A DNA stretch of 64,000 bases from CAVYGM01 sp963768025 (GTDB lineage: Bacteria > Bacteroidota > Bacteroidia > Cytophagales > Spirosomataceae). The notes under the pieces were generated by a model. That model ran no database searches. It was not told where the DNA came from and saw only the letters and a list, made by a program, of their open reading frames with translations. The stretch spans positions 1 to 64,000 of the forward strand of contig CAVYGM010000003.1 in NCBI GenBank assembly GCA_963768025.1, in the 5' to 3' direction. Numbering within the stretch: position 1 is the stretch's first letter; the number at the start of each line of letters is the position of its first letter. Below are positions 61,912 through 64,000 of the stretch, piece after piece. Position numbers and translations under genes: made by a program.

Positions 61912-64000
61912 ATGGAACCTACCAAAACCTTCAAGCATGTCAGTTATTTGTGGGACGAAGCCAAAGCCGCCGAACTTGCCGGCGACGAAGTGGCCCTGTT
62001 CCTCTATCGCTCCAATATTCTGGGAGCCGATCTCCGCATCACCAACTACGGAGGTGGCAACACCAGCTGTAAGACCATCGAAAAAGACGTGCTTACCGGA
62101 GCGGACGCCGAAGTAATGTGGATCAAGGGATCGGGGGGAGACATAGGTACCCTCAACCGGAAGGGCATCGCCGGCCTGTATACCGAAAAACTACGGGCCC
62201 TAAAAAATATTTACCGGGGTCTCGAGAACGAGGACGAAATGGTGGCGTTGTTCTACCATACCCTCTACGATCTGGAAAGTGCCGCGCCTTCCATTGATAC
62301 GCCCCTGCACGGCATGTTGCCCTTCAAGCACATTGATCACCTGCACCCTGATGCCCTCATCGCGATCGCCGCCGCCAAAGACAGCGAAGCCATCACCAAA
62401 GAGATTTGGGGTGATACCATGGGCTGGGTACCCTGGCAGCGACCGGGCTTTGACCTGGGGCTGCAGCTGGAAAAATGCCTGAACGAAAACCCTGGTATCC
62501 GGGGTATCATCCTGGGAAGCCACGGGCTGTTTACCTGGGGCGATACCTCCTACGAATGCTATATCAATAGCCTGGAAGTAATTGAGCAGGCTTCACAATA
62601 CATCGAAGACCGCCTGGGTAAAAACCGTCCGGTATTTGGAGGTAAGAAACTAGACGCTCTGGACGAAACTACCCGCAAGAAGCAAGCTGCCCTGCTGGCC
62701 CCCATCCTGCGCGGACTTTGTTCCAGCGACAAGCGCATGATCGGTCACTTTACCGACGATCAGCGGGTGCTTGATTTCGTGGGTAGCCACGACCTGGACA
62801 AACTGGCTCCGCTGGGTACCTCCTGCCCCGACCACTTCCTGCGAACCAAGATCCAGCCTCTGGTACTTAACCTTGCTCCTGATGCTGATTTGAATGACTC
62901 CGAGGAAATAAAAAAACAACTAACCTCCTCCTTTGAAGAATACCGGGCAGGATACAAAAACTATTACGATTCGCACAAGCGTGACAACAGCCCGGCGGTG
63001 CGGGATTCGAACCCCGTAGTGATTCTGTACCCTGGCATAGGGATGTTTACGTTTGCCAAGAACAAGCAGACCGCCCGCGTAGCCGCTGAGTTTTATATCA
63101 ATGCCATCAACGTGATGCGGGGTGCGGAAGCCATCTCTGAGTATACGGCCCTGCCGCGTCAGGAAGCTTTTGATATTGAGTACTGGCTGTTGGAAGAAGC
63201 CAAGTTGCAGCGCATGCCCAAGGAGCAGCCGCTCTCGCGCCGCGTAGCCATCGTGACTGGCGGTGGTGGGGGAATCGGCAAGGCCATTGCTGATAAACTG
63301 GCCGCCGAGGGAGCCTGTGTGGTACTCACCGACATCGCCGAAGACCGCCTGAAAGAAGCCCACGCTACCTACAAGCGCGACGTGTCGGCGTATGCCGCCG
63401 GCGACGTGACGGACGCCGAAGCCGTGGAAGGTACCTTTGAGAAAGCCTGCCTGGAATTTGGCGGGGTGGACATCGTGGTACACTGCGCCGGACTGGCTAT
63501 TTCGAAGCCCCTGGCCGATACTACCCAGAAAGACTGGGATATTTTGCAAAACGTGCTCGTGAAAGGTCAATTCCACATGTCACAGTCGGGCGTGAAGGTG
63601 ATGCGCAAGCAGGGCTTCGGTGGCGATATTGTGAGCATTGCGTCCAAGAACGGCCTGGTGGCTGGTCCTAATAACGTAGCGTACGGTACGGCCAAAGCCG
63701 CCCAGCAGCACATGACCCGCCTGCTAGCTGCCGAGCTGGGACCCGAAAAAATCCGCGTCAATACCGTTAACCCCGATGGGGTGATTGTGGGGAGCAAGAT
63801 CTGGGAAGGTGCCTGGGCCGAAGGACGCGCCAAGGCGTACGGCATCAAGGTAGAGGAACTGCCCGCCTACTACGCCAAGCGCAACCTGATGAACGAGATT
63901 ATCTACCCCGAGGACATCGCCAATGGCGTGTTTGCGCTGGTAGCTATTCTGGATAAAAGCACCGGGAACATCATCAATGTAGATGGTGGCATGGCCAATG
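61912..64000 (+). CDS. bifunctional rhamnulose-1-phosphate aldolase / L-lactaldehyde dehydrogenase (partial)
   Basis: Starting at ATG 61912 (MEPTKTFKHVSYLWDEAKAA), the first 430 or so residues form a class II aldolase domain (TNYGGGNTSCKTI, WIKGSGGDIGTL, HGMLPFKHIDHLHPDALIAI, IILGSHGLFTWG). The rest is a short-chain dehydrogenase (VAIVTGGGGGIGKAIADKL for NAD binding; catalytic YGTAK). This fusion splits rhamnulose-1-phosphate into dihydroxyacetone phosphate and L-lactaldehyde and oxidises the latter. The frame is open to the window end after INVDGGMAN, so only a few C-terminal residues are missing. Rhamnose isomerase and kinase probably lie beyond the window. Confidence 0.92.
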   Translation, partial: MEPTKTFKHVSYLWDEAKAAELAGDEVALFLYRSNILGADLRITNYGGGNTSCKTIEKDVLTGADAEVMWIKGSGGDIGTLNRKGIAGLYTEKLRALKNIYRGLENEDEMVALFYHTLYDLESAAPSIDTPLHGMLPFKHIDHLHPDALIAIAAAKDSEAITKEIWGDTMGWVPWQRPGFDLGLQLEKCLNENPGIRGIILGSHGLFTWGDTSYECYINSLEVIEQASQYIEDRLGKNRPVFGGKKLDALDETTRKKQAALLAPILRGLCSSDKRMIGHFTDDQRVLDFVGSHDLDKLAPLGTSCPDHFLRTKIQPLVLNLAPDADLNDSEEIKKQLTSSFEEYRAGYKNYYDSHKRDNSPAVRDSNPVVILYPGIGMFTFAKNKQTARVAAEFYINAINVMRGAEAISEYTALPRQEAFDIEYWLLEEAKLQRMPKEQPLSRRVAIVTGGGGGIGKAIADKLAAEGACVVLTDIAEDRLKEAHATYKRDVSAYAAGDVTDAEAVEGTFEKACLEFGGVDIVVHCAGLAISKPLADTTQKDWDILQNVLVKGQFHMSQSGVKVMRKQGFGGDIVSIASKNGLVAGPNNVAYGTAKAAQQHMTRLLAAELGPEKIRVNTVNPDGVIVGSKIWEGAWAEGRAKAYGIKVEELPAYYAKRNLMNEIIYPEDIANGVFALVAILDKSTGNIINVDGGMAN

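Noticed and set aside
63000..63020. GGATTCGAACCCC, which resembles a tRNA T-loop
   Set aside because: It encodes part of the aldolase/dehydrogenase (VRDSNPVV) and no cloverleaf can be built around it.
1..64000. CRISPR arrays, rRNA, tRNA, phage or transposase genes
   Set aside because: I looked for regularly spaced repeats and the usual motifs and found none.

Overview
The window comes from a Bacteroidota genome, most likely order Cytophagales (Spirosomataceae-like; inferred from gene content only). The evidence is the giant SprA/Sov translocon of the type IX secretion system (T9SS) behind ruvA, a GldF gliding-motility permease, T9SS cargo with type A and type B C-terminal domains, Bacteroidota-only families (DUF4199, DUF4221, DUF4920, Bacteroidota Wzi-type), TAnnTTTG-type promoters and few Shine-Dalgarno sequences. 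No rRNA, tRNA, CRISPR array, phage or conventional transposase was seen.

Layout. 1-3.04 kb (minus): broken DUF6734-like and DUF4221 genes, a small four-cysteine exported peptide and a LuxR-type regulator. 3.2-11.2 kb (plus): an RND efflux pump with a damaged 5' end, a YkvA-like protein, TatA, GatA, a LysM lytic transglycosylase and RuvA. 11.3-18.5 kb: sprA. 18.6-22.3 kb (minus): GT22-like mannosyltransferase, old yellow enzyme, metallo-beta-lactamase-fold hydrolase. 22.8-24.9 kb: Wzi-like outer-membrane protein and an unknown exported protein. 25.0-28.5 kb (minus): a ThuA / sugar dehydrogenase / PKD / cytochrome c / carbohydrate-binding multidomain protein. 28.7-32.5 kb (plus): gcvH, a dihydroorotase-like protein without its HxH metal motif, two DUF4199 proteins, gldF. 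32.5-36.5 kb (minus): Gfo/Idh/MocA oxidoreductase, MFS transporter, exported amidohydrolase. 37.1-38.4 kb: ECF sigma factor and RskA-type anti-sigma factor. 38.5-43.3 kb: T9SS-secreted acetylesterase-like protein, a Tat-exported protein that looks like a fragment of a larger enzyme, an outer-membrane protein and a metallophosphoesterase. 43.6-51.2 kb: a TetR-controlled TolC/HlyD/ABC-2 efflux operon interrupted by a four-helix-bundle gene between imperfect inverted repeats. 51.4-58.8 kb: a second MBL hydrolase, aldo/keto reductase, DUF4920 protein, a type B T9SS cargo protein and an ABC ATPase. 58.9-64.0 kb: M20 amidohydrolase, GntR/LacI-type regulator and a bifunctional rhamnulose-phosphate aldolase/lactaldehyde dehydrogenase cut by the window end.

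Two whole-window observations matter. First, at least eight genes carry single-base frameshifts, mostly at short homopolymer runs, with the protein sequence otherwise preserved on both sides. This looks more like indel errors in the sequence than decay. Second, the palindrome GGTACC occurs about 65 times by eye, roughly four times the 16 expected for random sequence.

The best candidates for something undescribed are the roughly 0.55-kb four-helix-bundle element inserted in the efflux operon, the C-poor/G-poor imperfect inverted repeats near 31.7 and 60.4 kb, and the small cysteine peptide beside DUF4221.
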